This document shows, one piece after another, positions 12,201 through 23,459 of a DNA stretch of 64,000 bases. Origin of the DNA: Neomonachus schauinslandi (lineage: Eukaryota > Chordata > Mammalia > Carnivora > Phocidae); the NCBI RefSeq assembly GCF_002201575.2, contig NC_058405.1:78340070-78404069 (forward strand), in the 5' to 3' direction. The notes beneath the pieces are model-generated. The model made no database searches. It was not told where the DNA came from and saw only the letters and a program-made list of their open reading frames with translations. The stretch's first letter is position 1; each line of letters begins with the position of its first letter. The position numbers and the translations under genes were made by a program.

Positions 12201-14169
12201 TGGTTTTAACCTTATTAGATTTTCTAACATCTACCTTATTTAGGTTTTCTGAAAGAGACTAAAACTGATCAGTGTCCCCTGAGGTCTTGTAGGCTTATTC
12301 AAACCCAAAGTACATACACATCGGGCAGTGGCAAACAGAGTAGCAAATTCTAGTCTTCATTTCAGTAAAGTTTTTTTTTCCCCACTGTATTTTGGAAATT
12401 GATGTTTGATTTTGCTCTTTTCTCTTCCAGGAGCACAGCAGTTATTCATAAGTTGAGTCCTTTGCGTCTGTCATACGTGTGCATATTCTTTTCCCTGATT
12501 GCTTTTCTTTGTGATTTTCTTTGCCTTCTGTGTGATTTTTTTTTTTTCCTATCACATAGTCCATATATTTTCTGCAAGGTTGATTTTAATCTTTTCTGTT
12601 TCTTAAAGTATTTTAAGGTTAATAATGGTGTCTTCCTCTTAGTTAGCTAGACCAACTCCTTTTTCAGGTATTTATTTCTATTGTCTTGCATCTTATCTTT
12701 GCTCTCTGATGTTATAAAGTTGCCACTTTCATTTCCTATAACTCTTATTTTCTTCCAGAATGTGATTTTCATTGTTCATTGTTTCTTATTATTCATCTTC
12801 ATATTTTCCCACAGAATTTGCATAGGCCCAACACTAGTTTTTTAACAGACGTTCCAGCCAAATATGTTGTTTGCAAACAATGTGAATGTTTATCCTTGAC
12901 TCCTTTCCATCCTGATCTAAGCACTCTTTTTATATTTGTGTTAGAATATTAGCCAAAGAACAGGATGTTCATAGTTCTATCAACTGTTCAATCTTTTAGC
13001 TGCCTGAGGGATCTGTGGTCATGAATACAGTATTTCCCTCTGCCCAACCAAGTCATAACTTGCTGATGCTGGCCCACCTTTGACAGAACACAGGAGGGAA
13101 AAAAGGACAACCGTTGGGCCTATAGTGAATGCAGAGAGTGACAGGAGCTACTTTTCTCTGGCCTGCGCAGTCCCTTCAAACTGGGAAACGTCAGTGACAG
13201 CACTACCCCTGTCCCATATGGTAATTTTGTACAGATTAGAAAAACATACCCCTTCCTCAGTGCACTTTGCTGCCTGCCATTTGCTGGACAACTGCATGGT
13301 GATTCCAGTGAATGGTGCCCCTTAGAGTTGTGCAGTTCACACAGCTCTACAGGGTGGCCCTAACCAGTGAGGAATTTCAGGATTTCAGCCTCTCGTGGTT
13401 CAACCTCTCTCCCTTACATGGCACTCCTCTCTGGAAGAAACTTATTTTCAGTCCTACTGTTGTCTTACCATTTGATCCAAATTATCAGAAGATCTTTCTA
13501 GGACCAGTTTAAAGTAGGCGATTAGGAGCTAGCTAGCCTCAGTATGGCTGTACTTAACTGCTTTTTGGTTTTTTGTCATGTTGTGGGAAGGAGGTTTTAA
13601 GAACTTTTACTTAACACTTTCTCATCAGTATTTTGGGTTTTGGGTTTTTTTGTTTCGTTTTTTAATGACCCTTTGATTTTATTAGGAGTTAACTCTCTCT
13701 AGAAGGTACCTTATACCCCCTTTTTTAGAGGAAACTAGTATAGTAGAAAGGATCTTCCCAGATTTTATTTTCAAGTGGATTATTATATTGATTGAGATTA
13801 AAAACCAAAAATCGAAAGGAAAAACTTGTTTATGTAGTAGATCCTTTAATACCTGGCGAGTCCAACTTCCTGTGGTGCTGATACTTTCTCCAGAGCATTG
13901 AAACAGCCCTCACTACTTAGAAGGATTTTAGACATGAATATTGATATTTATGCTGACATTTATGTCCTAAATAGTCAAAATTATGGTTTGCCTTATAATA
14001 CTTTTTATCTTTGAAAGGAATTGATTTAGCCCTAGGAAAAAGCAGTAACATTCTCTTGACATCCTGCAATCCTCCAAACCTATATGTTAGCATACTGAAA
14101 TGCTGTTTGTAGATGCTTTTCCTGTAAGTGATACTTCATTATGACTAAGAATACACTAGTGGTAAGTTC
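9285..14169. other. Mostly unassigned intronic sequence
   Basis: No exon or young repeat recognised. A likely L2 3'-end remnant lies at about 10140-10290. The stretch at about 13015-13510 is GC-richer and carries two short overlapping open frames without recognisable motifs. T-rich simple tracts occur near 12130-12155 and 12536-12550. Confidence 0.5.
10140..10290 (+). repeat. Possible L2 3'-end remnant
   Basis: Pattern of cysteine/CT-rich text followed by CACTAGAAAGTGAATGTCTC, ACAATGCTTGG and TTGAATAGTTG resembles the L2 3' UTR (gene-end 'tag...tgcttggcacatag...ttgaatga'). Weak, by eye only. Confidence 0.4.
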
Positions 14170-14188
14170 TTTTAAAGGTGTATGTTAA

Positions 14189-15921
14189 AATATTCCATGC
14201 TCATGGATCGGAACAATAAACATTGTTAAAATGTCTATGCTACCCAGAGCAATCTATACCTTCAGTGCCATCCCGGTCAAAATTCCAATGACATTTTTCA
14301 AAGTGCTGGAACAAACAATCCTAAAATTTGTATGGAATCAGAAAAGACCCCGAATTGCCAAGGAAATGTTGAAAAAGAAAAACAAAGCTGGGGGCATCAC
14401 GTTGCCCGATTTCAAGATATATTAAAAGCTGTGATCACCAAGACAGCATGGTACTGGCACAAAAACAGACATATAGACCAATGGAACAGAATAGAGAACC
14501 CAGATATGGACCCTCAACTCTATGGTCAAATAATCTTTGACAAAGCAGGAAAAAACATGCAATGGAAAAAAGACAGTCTCTTCAATAAATGATGCTGGGA
14601 AAATTGGACAGCCACATGCAGAAGAATGAAACTCGACCATTCTGTAACACCATAAACAAAGATAAACTCAAAATGGATGAAAGACCTCAATGTGAGACAG
14701 GAATCCAAAAAAATCCTAGGGGAGAACATAGGCAGTAACCTCTTTGACATCAGCTACAGCAACTTCTTTCAAGATACATCTCCAAAAGCTAGTGAAACAA
14801 AAGCAAAAATGAACTTTTGGGACTTCATCAAGATAAAAAGCTTCTGCACAGCAAAGGAAACAGTCAACAAAACAAAGAGGCAACCCACAGAATGGGAGAA
14901 GATGTTTGCAAATGACACTACAGATAAAGGGCTGGTATCCAAGATCTATAAAGAACTTCTCAAACTCAACACCCAAAAAACAAATAATCAAGTCAAAAAA
15001 TGGGCAGAAGATTTGAAAAGACACTTCTCTGAAGAAGACATACAAATGGCTAACAGACACATGAAAAAATGTTCATCATCATTAGCCCTCGGGGAAATTC
15101 AAATCAAAACCACATTGAGATACCACCTTACACCAGTTAGAATGGCAAAAATGGACAGGGAAAGAAACAACAAATGTTGGAGAGGTTGTGGAGAGAGGGG
15201 AACCCTCTTACACTGTTGGTAGAAATGCAAGTTGGTACAGCCACTTTGGAAAACAGTGTGGAGGTTTCCTCAAAAATTTAAAAGTAGAGCTACCCTATGA
15301 CCCAGCAATTGCACTACTGGGTATCTACCCCAAAGACACAGATGTAGTGAAAAGAAGGGCCATATGCACCCCAATGTTCATAGCAGCAATGTCCACAATA
15401 GCCAAACTGTGGAAAGAGCCGAGATTCCCTTCAACAGATGAATGGATAAAGAAGATGTGGTCCATATATACAATGGAATATTACTCAGTCATCAGAAAGG
15501 ATGAATACCCAACTTTTACATCAACATGGATGGGACTGGAGGAGATTATGCTAAGTGAAATAAGTCAAGCAGAGAAAGTCAATTATCATATGGTTTCACT
15601 TATTTGTGGAACATAAGGAATGGCATGGAGGACATTAGGAGAAGGAAGGGAAAAATGAAGGGGGGGGATATCAGAGGGAGAGATGAACCATGAGAGACTA
15701 TGGACTCTGAGAAACAAACAGGGTTTTAGAGGGGAAGGGGGAGGGGGGGATGGGTTAGCCTGGTGATGGGTATTGAGGAGGGCACGTACTGCATGGAGCA
15801 CTGGGTGTTATACGAAAACAATGGATCGTGGATCACCACATAAAAAACTAATGATGTATTGTATGATGACTAACATAATAAAATTTAAAAAAATATATAA
15901 AAAATAAATAAATAAAAAATT
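14189..15921 (+). mobile_element. 5'-truncated L1 (ORF2 C-terminal part and 3' end)
   Basis: A 1.73-kb L1 tail that begins inside ORF2 after the reverse transcriptase, runs through the C-terminal domain and 3' UTR, and ends in an A-rich tail. Open pieces at 14231-14425, 14677-15222 and 15188-15616 carry L1 ORF2 wording (LPRAIYTFSAIPVKIP, the Cys-rich CWRGCGERGTLLHCW). A 19-bp duplication TTTTAAAGGTGTATGTTAA flanks it at 14170-14188 and 15922-15940. The TT/AAAG border fits L1 endonuclease cleavage. Confidence 0.95.
14231..15616 (+). pseudogene. L1 ORF2 C-terminal remnant
   Basis: Decayed coding part of the truncated L1. It lacks the endonuclease and polymerase domains, and stop codons and frameshifts break it into at least three frames (for example the TAG right after CWRGCGERGTLLHCW near 15220). 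It cannot encode an active protein. The Cys/His-rich C-terminal motif is still legible. Confidence 0.9.
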
Positions 15922-15940
15922 TTTTAAAGGTGTATGTTAA

Positions 15941-17023
15941 CAATATTGGAAAGATAAAGAGATTTACATCCTGTGGTCTAATTTTCTTTGACATGTAATA
16001 GTATTTATGACAAGCCCAAACTGCATCTACTTATATTTTTCTGAAAGACATTCCATTTTCAGTCACGATTCTAATCATTTTCAGTTTATATAAACATAGC
16101 CCTGGTATTTTTATATAACAGGCACTCTACAAAGTACTTTGGATATATAGTAGATCAGACAGTAATGCTGAATTTATATAGCATCATTGGGAGTGTGCAT
16201 GTTAGTGAATCTTCCAGATGACTAAAATTACCCTTGTAAGTAATTAAACATCCTTTTTATGCAAGATATGCATTTAAAGCAGTTAAACTGTGTTACATAT
16301 TTTCATACATTTTTAATAGAACATTCCCTATATAATTAGCAGTTTCTCGGTGCCTGAAGATCATCACCATAAATGGACCCAGAGGCCACTGATTGGTTGT
16401 TTAACAGTGGTTGGTCCAGACTATTGCAGCCATGTCTGTTTTATATTATTTTTCTCTCCTATGTCACTGTCAGGCTATGTAGATCTCCTGTCTGCCATCA
16501 GTATATGTGACTCTAACATGTATAACTTAATGTTTTTAATGTGCTGGGATTTTGAAACTTAATAACCCAAGTTTATTAGATTGATGTATAGGTTAAGAGT
16601 AAGTGCTGAATCATGGTATGAGATATCCTATAGAATCAGCCATGTAGGTTCCAGTGTCTTACATATATGGTGACTATTGTATAAATTAACAAAAGAAGAT
16701 GTCAGTAGTCAAGATGATCTTTCCAGTATAGTATGTCTGCTCTTCTCCTCTTTGATCCATTTTTTTTCATGTACCCCAGAGACCTACACCATGGATCTGG
16801 CAGCCCAAAGCTCAGAACTGACTTTACTATAATTTGCTGTGCGGTAGTTCCTTATACTCCTCTTTTGTGATCTGATTCAACTATCCCCTGCTCTGTGATG
16901 CCTTTCTTAAGTCTTCCAAGTAACAAGGCAGTTAATTGGTCCTCTTTCTGCCTTCTCACAGATTTTTTTTTTTATATATATTTCCTGTTAGAGCATTTGT
17001 TAAAATTATGATATCGTAGTTGT
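15941..17023. other. Unassigned intronic sequence
   Basis: AT-rich sequence after the L1. No gene, SINE or recognisable old repeat. Confidence 0.5.
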
Positions 17024-17038
17024 AATAGCTAACCTTCT

Positions 17039-17238
17039 TTTTTTTTTTTTTTTTAAAGATTTTATTTATTTATTTGAGAGAGAGAATGGGAGAGAGAGAG
17101 CAGGAGAGGGGGGAGGGTCAGAGGGAGAAGCAGACTTCTGCCGAGCAGGGAGCCCGATGCGGGACTCGATCCCGGGACTCCAGGATCATGACCTGAGCCG
17201 AAGGCAGTCGCTTAACTGACTGAGCCACCCAGGCACCC
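17039..17238 (-). mobile_element. Carnivore SINE, antisense
   Basis: Reverse-strand SINE of the CTCATG/GAGCAGGAGAG subfamily with a perfect 15-bp duplication AATAGCTAACCTTCT at 17024-17038 and 17239-17253. Confidence 0.95.
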
Positions 17239-17254
17239 AATAGCTAACCTTCTA

Positions 17255-17675
17255 AAAGCACTTAGAATGTGCTGGGTGTTATGTTAAGGGCTTTATGTGT
17301 ATTATTTCATTGAACACTCATTCTTTAAAAGACTCTTTGAATAATTCACAGAGATGAAAAGATACAGCATAGAGAATGTAGTCAATAATATTGTAATAAC
17401 TTGTATGGTGATAGATAGTGACTACATTTGTTGTGGTAAGCATTGATTAATGTATAGAATTGTTGAATCAATATGCTGTACACCTGAAACTAATATAACA
17501 TTGTATGTTAATTATACTTAACTTTTTTTAATGAATAAAAAATAAAAGACCCTTTGACATAGATAATCTGTTTTCTCCATTTTCCAAATTAGGGTTAAGT
17601 GAAGGAGAAGGGTCATATAACTTGGCCAAGTGATAGAGCTGGGATTTAAATCCAGGCACTTTGATTCCAGTTTCC
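17255..17675 (-). repeat. MIR (antisense), interrupted by an L1 end
   Basis: Left part 17255-17337 carries antisense MIR wording (GTGCTGGGTGTTATGTTAAG, TATTATTTCATTGAAC). The right part 17560-17675 continues it (CCATTTTCCAAATTAGGGT, AACTTGGCCAAGTGATAGAG, TTAAATCCAGGCACTTTGA). A 3' L1 fragment sits between them. Confidence 0.75.
17338..17555 (+). mobile_element. L1 3'-end fragment inside a MIR
   Basis: Contains ATACAGCATAGAGAATGTAG, TTGTAATAACTTGTATGGTG, GTACACCTGAAACTAATATA and an A-rich end. This is the terminal part of an older L1 3' UTR, also seen near 51570-51735. Confidence 0.8.
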
Positions 17676-17677
17676 AC

Positions 17678-17800
17678 ATTTTTCACATCAGTCAGATGAA
17701 GCACAGAGAGGTAACTCGTCCAAGGTCACATATCTAGTAAGTGACAGAACTAGAATTTGAATCCCAGGCAGTTTGACCTCAGGGACAGTGTTCTTAATTA
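17678..17800 (-). repeat. Second MIR (antisense)
   Basis: GAAGCACAGAGAGGTAACTC, CCAAGGTCACATATCTAGTA and TTGAATCCCAGGCAGTTTGA are antisense MIR core and 3' words. It abuts the previous MIR end to end. Confidence 0.8.
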
Positions 17801-17904
17801 TTTATTTGCTATCCAACAGTCCCCTCTGTAAACTCCTTAAAAGGAAAACCTCATAGTATCCATCATATATCTATAGAACAGTGACGCATAAGAGGTTCTT
17901 TAAA

Positions 17905-18021
17905 AAAGGAGGGCATTTGATATAATGAGCACTGGGTGTCATATGCAACTGATGAATCACTAAATTCTACCCTTGAAACTAATAATACACTATATGTTAA
18001 CTAACTTGGAATTAAATTTAA
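17905..18021 (+). mobile_element. Very short L1 3' end (about 115 bp)
   Basis: GAGCACTGGGTGTCATATGC, AACTGATGAATCACTAAATT and CTAATAATACACTATATG are the last bases of a carnivore L1 3' UTR, matching 39530-39620. Degenerate flanks AGAGGTTCTTTAAA and AGAGATTCTTAAAT look like an aged target duplication. Confidence 0.82.
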
Positions 18022-18340
18022 AAAAGAGATTCTTAAATGTTTGAGAATGAATTAATGAACTTTTCACTGCCTGATATGTAACAATACAGATAAGCTAGGA
18101 TTTGCTCGTAGATCGTTACTCTCAGATATAACTTTAATATTTTGACCTTTATTATTCCTCCTCATTGTCTCCATCCAAACTGATATTCTAACTACACTCA
18201 CCAAAGTCTACAAGCCATTGTCTTTGCCTTAGTTCAGTTTGTCAAGCCCAACCTACCACAGATAGGCCACACATATACCAAAGTAAGAAAGAGACTAAAG
18301 AAAGTGAGTGGAGATTAAAGGAAATGAGTACCCACAACAA

Positions 18341-18366
18341 TATCAATAACAATAATAACAATAATA
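18341..18366. repeat. (AAC/AAT)n simple repeat
   Basis: Run of CAATAACAATAATAACAAT-type units. Confidence 0.8.
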
Positions 18367-18428
18367 GTTCAAGGAATATGAGAACAGCAGCTAACAATTT
18401 TTTAAAAGCCCCCTGAAAACTCCTGATT

Positions 18429-18552
18429 TTCGGGCGACTGGCTGGTTCAGTCGGTAGAGCATGGGACTCTTGATCTTGAGGTTGTAAGTTTGAGCCCCAT
18501 GTTGGGTGTAGAGATTACTTAAGTTAAAAATTTTAAAAATAAATAAAATAAA
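18429..18552 (+). mobile_element. Old carnivore SINE (short, 'TTGGGTGTAGAGATTACT' type)
   Basis: tRNA-related head GGCTGGTTCAGTCGGTAGAG, then ACTCTTGATCTTGAGGTTGT and TGTTGGGTGTAGAGATTACT, ending in an A/T tail. This older SINE subtype lacks the CT-rich block of the younger copies. Confidence 0.88.
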
Positions 18553-18854
18553 GCCACCTAAAACATGCAAGGGAAGGAGAGAAAGGAAGGGGAAGTGAGA
18601 AAAAAGAGAGCATGCAAACATGTGAGTAGGAAAAGCACAGAGATGAAAGAAAGGGTTGGGGAGGAAGGGAAAATTGTTAATTCTTGACAATTAATTCCAT
18701 CCAGTAAGTCTGAGATTTGATCAAAATGGTTATACAAATGAAGTAAGGCAGAAATAAAATAATAAAAATGGCAAATTAAATGTAACATTACGTGTCATAT
18801 GTTTATACTTCAATAAAAAATGGTAAATTGTCTAAATTCTATGAAGTAAGCATA

Positions 18855-19053
18855 GCAGCGCCCGGGTGGCTCAGTCATTAAGCGTCTGCCTGCAGCTCAG
18901 GTCATGATCCCAGGGTCCTGGGATCGAGCCCCACATCGGGCTCCCTGCTCCGCGGGAAGCCTGCTTCTCCCTCTCCCGCTCCCCCTGCTTGTGTTCCCTC
19001 TCTTGCTGTGTCTCTCTCTGTCACATAAATAAATAAAATCTTTTAAAAAAAAA
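18855..19053 (+). mobile_element. Carnivore SINE
   Basis: Full-length SINE of the TGCTTGTGTTCCCTC subfamily. Only a short flanking repeat (AAGCATA at 18848-18854 and 19054-19060) is visible. Confidence 0.92.
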
Positions 19054-19121
19054 AAGCATAAATATATATTGCACATCAATTATAATAGTGGTCTTTTAAA
19101 ATGTACTTTAAAACTCAACTA

Positions 19122-19218
19122 CTGGTTGGCTTGGTCAGAGGAGCATGCGACTCTTGATCTCAGGGTCATGAGGTCAAGCCCCATGTTGGGTGTAGAGATT
19201 ACTAAAGAAATAAATAAA
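19122..19218 (+). mobile_element. Old carnivore SINE (short type)
   Basis: Same type as 18429-18552: GAGCATGCGACTCTTGATCT and TGTTGGGTGTAGAGATTACT. Flanked by an aged duplication, TTAAAACTCAACTA and TTAAAATTCAACTA. Confidence 0.88.
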
Positions 19219-19601
19219 CTTAAAATTCAACTATGATAAAGGTGACCTAAATAAAACTGATTTGTTGGTTCATCAGCTTGGAATTACAAAAGCTCTAGCA
19301 ATTAGCTCTAGCTCTAGCTTTAAAACAGTATTTTTCCCCTCTACAAAAATTTTATTGTAGCAAAGAAACATATTAGAAATCCTACTTACTTTAAGTTTGA
19401 TTGAATCTTGTACCTAAATGGTAATACATACCATTTAGGAAATGAACAACAGTTAGCCCTAAAAGATGGCTAATTGTTGTTGTAGTCCTTTTTATTCTCT
19501 AGAGTCTAGCTTAAATCCCACTGTTTTCATGAGCTTCCTCAGCCATCATTACCCACACTGCTTTCTTTGTTTTCTTAATTTATATAATTCTTAGAGGAGC
19601 T

Positions 19602-19842
19602 AGTATAGGATAGTGCTTGAGCCCAGGGTTGTCATACCGCCTATGCTGTCAGCTTACCTGTTGTGTTGATCTAGGCAAGCAGGTAAACCTTGACAAGCCT
19701 TGGTTTCTTCTTTTGTAATATGAGGTTGATAAAGATGATGTCTCTCAAGGTTATTGTGAAGGTTGAGTGAGACCGTGTATGTAAAGATGTTAGCACTTGC
19801 CTTGCATATACTATCTGTTTAATTAACATTAGCTATTATTGT
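19602..19842 (+). repeat. MIR
   Basis: GCTAGTATAGGATAGTGCTT, the core around GGCAAGCAGGTAAACCTTGA, CTTGGTTTCTTCTTTTGTAA and GGTTATTGTGAAGGTTGAG follow MIR order on the + strand, diverged. Confidence 0.75.
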
Positions 19843-21594
19843 TAGGATTAAGTACTGTCCTATTGCTGTCTTGATTCATATGTGTTCTGTCTCTTCCTAG
19901 AGTGTCCTCAAGTTAGTAGATGCTCAGTTAAGTACTTACTTGAAGGGTAGATGAGGATGCAGGGAAAGACCAGTGTAAGAGATTGTAACTTGGGGGCTTC
20001 CACTTTATATTCCATAAGAGAAGTGGTAGGATTAGAATCTACAGTGGTGGTGACCCCAGGTGATAGCTGGGTACTCAATAAGCAGAGTGTGAGAGATAAT
20101 AGAAAGGATTAGAAAAAAAGAGAGACATTATTAGTGCTGGCATGGGAGTTAAAAGATTTGGGGGTAGGAGAATAGGTCTGTTTATACCATGAAGTAACAG
20201 GAATTAAAGGCCACAATACCAGATTGAATTGTGAGGATGTTGGGTAGGGGTTGTTAGATGTTCGTATATCACACCGTCTACTAATGGAGTCATGGTGGTA
20301 GGACAGATTTGTTTTGGAGGTCATTTGTTTATAAGTGACCTTCTAAATTCATGGCCTGTAATTCAGATGACAACTTTAAGGTCAGAAATCAGCCCTTGAA
20401 AGGGAGTTTTAGTTTTACCTCCTCTACTTTTTCTTGTTCCCAAGAGAGGATATTTAACCAAAATTGGAAGGGATAACAACCCAACCAACCATTATTTAAA
20501 ATGGCACTTCCCAGAATAATTGATTCTTCTCAAGACTCTTCAGAGATGTCATGCTTGTGCAAGTTATAGACATACAGGCATACGGAAAATGGTAATCATG
20601 AGATAGGGGGATTTTTAGGGTCTAAATCTCCTAAAAGAAAAAAATAGGATTTCTTTGAAAATAGTTTTCATGTCATGCTATAAAAGAGTGGGAGGTTTGT
20701 GTTTTTACTTCTTGGTCATTTTCAATATACCAGGAAAGAGTAGGACTGCTGCAAGATGGAGGACAACATGAAAACGAAGAGAGGCAGAGTTGACAATAGT
20801 CCATCCTGCTATGAGACCATTTGAGGAGGAGAATAAATGAGTAATTGACTCCTTTTAGTTGGTTGAAATTTGAAGAGTTTATTTACACAAAAAGGATTGA
20901 GTTGGATAAAAAGGTACTCTTTTAATCAGTGAGGAACAACTTAGATATTAGGAAGTATAAAGAAAGACAGCATTTGTTTAAGGATTTGGAAATATACTAT
21001 ATTTCTGTGTGGATTAGTTACTTTTGTTAATCTCTTACTAGACTATATTAATTTTAGTATTTTTAATAGAATTGTTCTCTAAGTTAATAATGTATATGTC
21101 CTTACTCAACTTCTTTCAGTTCTTCTAATACACTGTATTCTCTCTCATATCTAGGACTTTGACAGTGCTGTGACATTTACTGAGAAGACTCTTACCCACC
21201 CTCCCTTCCCTGTCTCGTGTATACTTTCTGTAATTTCATTGCCAAAACACTGAGTGTGTTCTGGTAGGAATTAATGTTTGTCTTGTTTACCACTGTTTTC
21301 CTACATATACTCAGTATCAGTTTGTTAAATAAAATAATAATATATCTGTTACTGTATCTGCCTCATGTATAAAATGTTCAGAGAGTATTAAGAAAATTCA
21401 ATTTTCTGATTATTATATAAGAGTATGGACTCATGTAATCAAAGCGTGCGTCAAGTCATTTTTATAGTAGTAATTTAAGGGGAAAGACATGAATAGACAG
21501 GTTCTGAAGAAGATAGGGATTCAGATCATTCCAGTATTATTGAGTATTCTATATATGTCCAGTATTCTGGCATGCACTGTGTAGAACACAAAAG
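19843..21594. other. Unassigned intronic sequence
   Basis: No exon or confident repeat family. Some purine-rich text resembles diverged old repeats but cannot be placed. Confidence 0.5.
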
Positions 21595-21606
21595 AGGCAT
21601 AAAACT

Positions 21607-21809
21607 GGGCGCCTGGGTGGCTCAGTTGGTTAAGCGACTGCCTTCAGCTCAGGTCATGATCCCAGGGTCCTGGGATCAAGTCCCGCATCGGGCTCCCTGC
21701 TCTGCGGGGAGCCTGCTTCTCCCTCTCCCACTCCCCCTGCTTGTGTTCCCTCTCTCGCTGTGTCTCTCTCTGTCAAATAAATAAATAAAATCTTTAAAAA
21801 AAAAAAAAA
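21607..21809 (+). mobile_element. Carnivore SINE
   Basis: Full-length SINE with a 12-bp duplication AGGCATAAAACT at 21595-21606 and 21810-21821 and a 15-A tail. Confidence 0.95.
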
Positions 21810-21907
21810 AGGCATAAAACTAGCTTCTCAAGGAAAGCAATTGTCAAAATGGGAGAGAGAATTAATACTAGTCAGAAAACCAAGATCAGCCAAAAAGGAG
21901 CTGTTAA

Positions 21908-21951
21908 CTTTGAATTTTGTTGGCTTTGAATTTTGTTGGCTTTGAATTTGC
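21908..21951. repeat. 16-bp tandem repeat, 2.75 copies
   Basis: CTTTGAATTTTGTTGG occurs twice without mismatch and a third copy is partial. Confidence 0.92.
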
Positions 21952-22297
21952 AGAGGTTTAAGCAACTGGAATTCACATTTTTCCCCCATTTCAATTCTAG
22001 TCAGTGAACATCACTGTGTGTCAGGGTAAATAATAGATTCAGGAGCAGTAAGTGTGAAAAGGAAGTAATGTGCCCAGGAAGAATGTTGTGGTGCAGGTCA
22101 GAGAAGTGCTTTAAGGAAAGCAATCCAAGGTGAGAGTGTGCTTTTGGATTTCACAGATAATGCTCGCATTCTGTGTCAAGATTGCTATATTGACATTGGC
22201 GTTTACGTTAACTGCTGTGTTGTGTTCTTCCAGTTTGCCTAGGATACAGTGCCCAGCCATGGATAGGGGGTTAGTGTGGTATTTAATGGATTGAAAC

Positions 22298-22462
22298 ACT
22301 TTGAGTTGGACACCCCTGGTTTTTTATCCTGGCTGTGCCATTTCCTTTAATCGCCATATCTACTTTAGTATCTGTTGTTCAGTTATTGTGAGGACTAACT
22401 AAATAATTCATGTAGAGTGCTTTATTAGTATAGTCCCTAGCACGTAGTAAGTGCTCAACAAA
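22298..22462 (+). repeat. MIR
   Basis: TATCCTGGCTGTGCCATTTC, GTTATTGTGAGGACTAACTA and CCTAGCACGTAGTAAGTGCT are MIR 5', middle and 3' words in order. Confidence 0.85.
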
Positions 22463-22692
22463 AGGTTAGCAATAAAGATTTCAATATTGTTTATCTCAGC
22501 ATTGAGTCAAGGTCTAGGTGCCATTGCCTGAGATATCCAGACTCTTACACTGACAGTATTTTACCAGTTCTTGTCCTTTTAGCACTCTCCACCCATGATG
22601 TAAATATATTTCTGAAAGCAGAGCTATTTATCAGACATGATACATTTTATCTTTGTGAAAAAGCACAACTTTACTTGATCTTTTGCCTCTAC

Positions 22693-22897
22693 CTTTTTTT
22701 TTTTTTCAAGATTTTACTTATTTATTTATTTGACAGAGAGAGCGAGAGAGCACAAGCAGGGGGAACAGTAGAGGGAGAGGGAGAAGCAGACTCCCCGCCA
22801 GGCAGGAAGTCTGATGCGGGGCTCCATCCCAGAACCCTGGGATTGTGACCTGAGCCGAAGGCAGACACCCAACCATCTGAGCCACCCAGGCACCCCA
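22693..22897 (-). mobile_element. Carnivore SINE, antisense
   Basis: Reverse-strand SINE with the 10-bp duplication TTGCCTCTAC at 22683-22692 and 22898-22907. Confidence 0.93.
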
Positions 22898-22909
22898 TTG
22901 CCTCTACTT

Positions 22910-23342
22910 TTCTCTCTGATCTGATCTTCTGCCACACTGCTCCTTGAACACACCAGGCTTACCTAGGAACATACACACACACAGAGGAATCTCATGGTCT
23001 TTGATTTACTTTACCTCTTGCTTAGGATGCTCTTCCTCCAGAGAGCCCCAGGGCTCACTAACTGTACCTCATTTAGTGTCTTTAAATGTCACCTCTTTAG
23101 GAAGGCCTCCCCTGAGTATCCTATCTAAAATACTACTCCTTACGACTTTCTTATCCTGCTTAATATTTCTTTGTGGCACTTCTTATTATCTCACCTTATT
23201 TTCTACATGTATTCATTAATTGTCATTTTCCCACTCTCGAATGGAAGTTCTTCAAGTTAGTATCATTCACTGTTTTATCTTCATGCCTGAAAGAGTGGCG
23301 AGTAGATAGTCAAGTAAATATTTATTAAATGAATGTTTGAAA
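22910..23342 (+). repeat. L2 3' end upstream of MICU2 exon 2
   Basis: CTTGAACACACCAGGCTTAC, TTTAAATGTCACCTCTTTAG, AGGCCTCCCCTGAGTATCC and the terminal AAATATTTATTAAATGAATG follow the L2 ORF end and 3' UTR in order. It stops about 117 bp before exon 2. Confidence 0.88.
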
Positions 23343-23459
23343 AATTTGGAGATTGTTAGACTAAACACTAAAACTACTCTGTAAAGATTATTTTAGAAGT
23401 AGCTAAGTTGGGGAATCATACTGAAAAAAGTCTTAAATTGCAATTTCTTTTTCTTTTAG

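Larger units (their letters stand above)
1..23459 (+). other. MICU2: MICU2 intron 1 (3' part)
   Basis: Everything left of the first visible exon, inferred to be the intron after the first coding exon because exon 2 starts near the N-terminal third of the known protein. It holds carnivore SINEs, MIR and L2 remnants, one 1.7-kb L1 and long unassigned AT-rich stretches. I saw no further exon with credible splice sites and a MICU2-like peptide. Whether an unannotated non-coding exon is present cannot be judged. Confidence 0.75.

Noticed and set aside
12399..12650. 83-codon hydrophobic open frame resembling membrane protein
   Set aside because: Pure T-rich bias gives Phe/Leu/Cys runs; no start context or conservation evidence.
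13080..13512. Two overlapping open frames of 81 and 66 codons
   Set aside because: GC-richer stretch but no known motif, no splice signals, and frames differ. Treated as non-coding.
18429..18500. Possible tRNA gene (head with GGTTCAGTCGGTAGAG and a GTTTGAGCCCC box)
   Set aside because: It is the tRNA-derived head of an old SINE with a SINE tail; no intact acceptor stem is visible.
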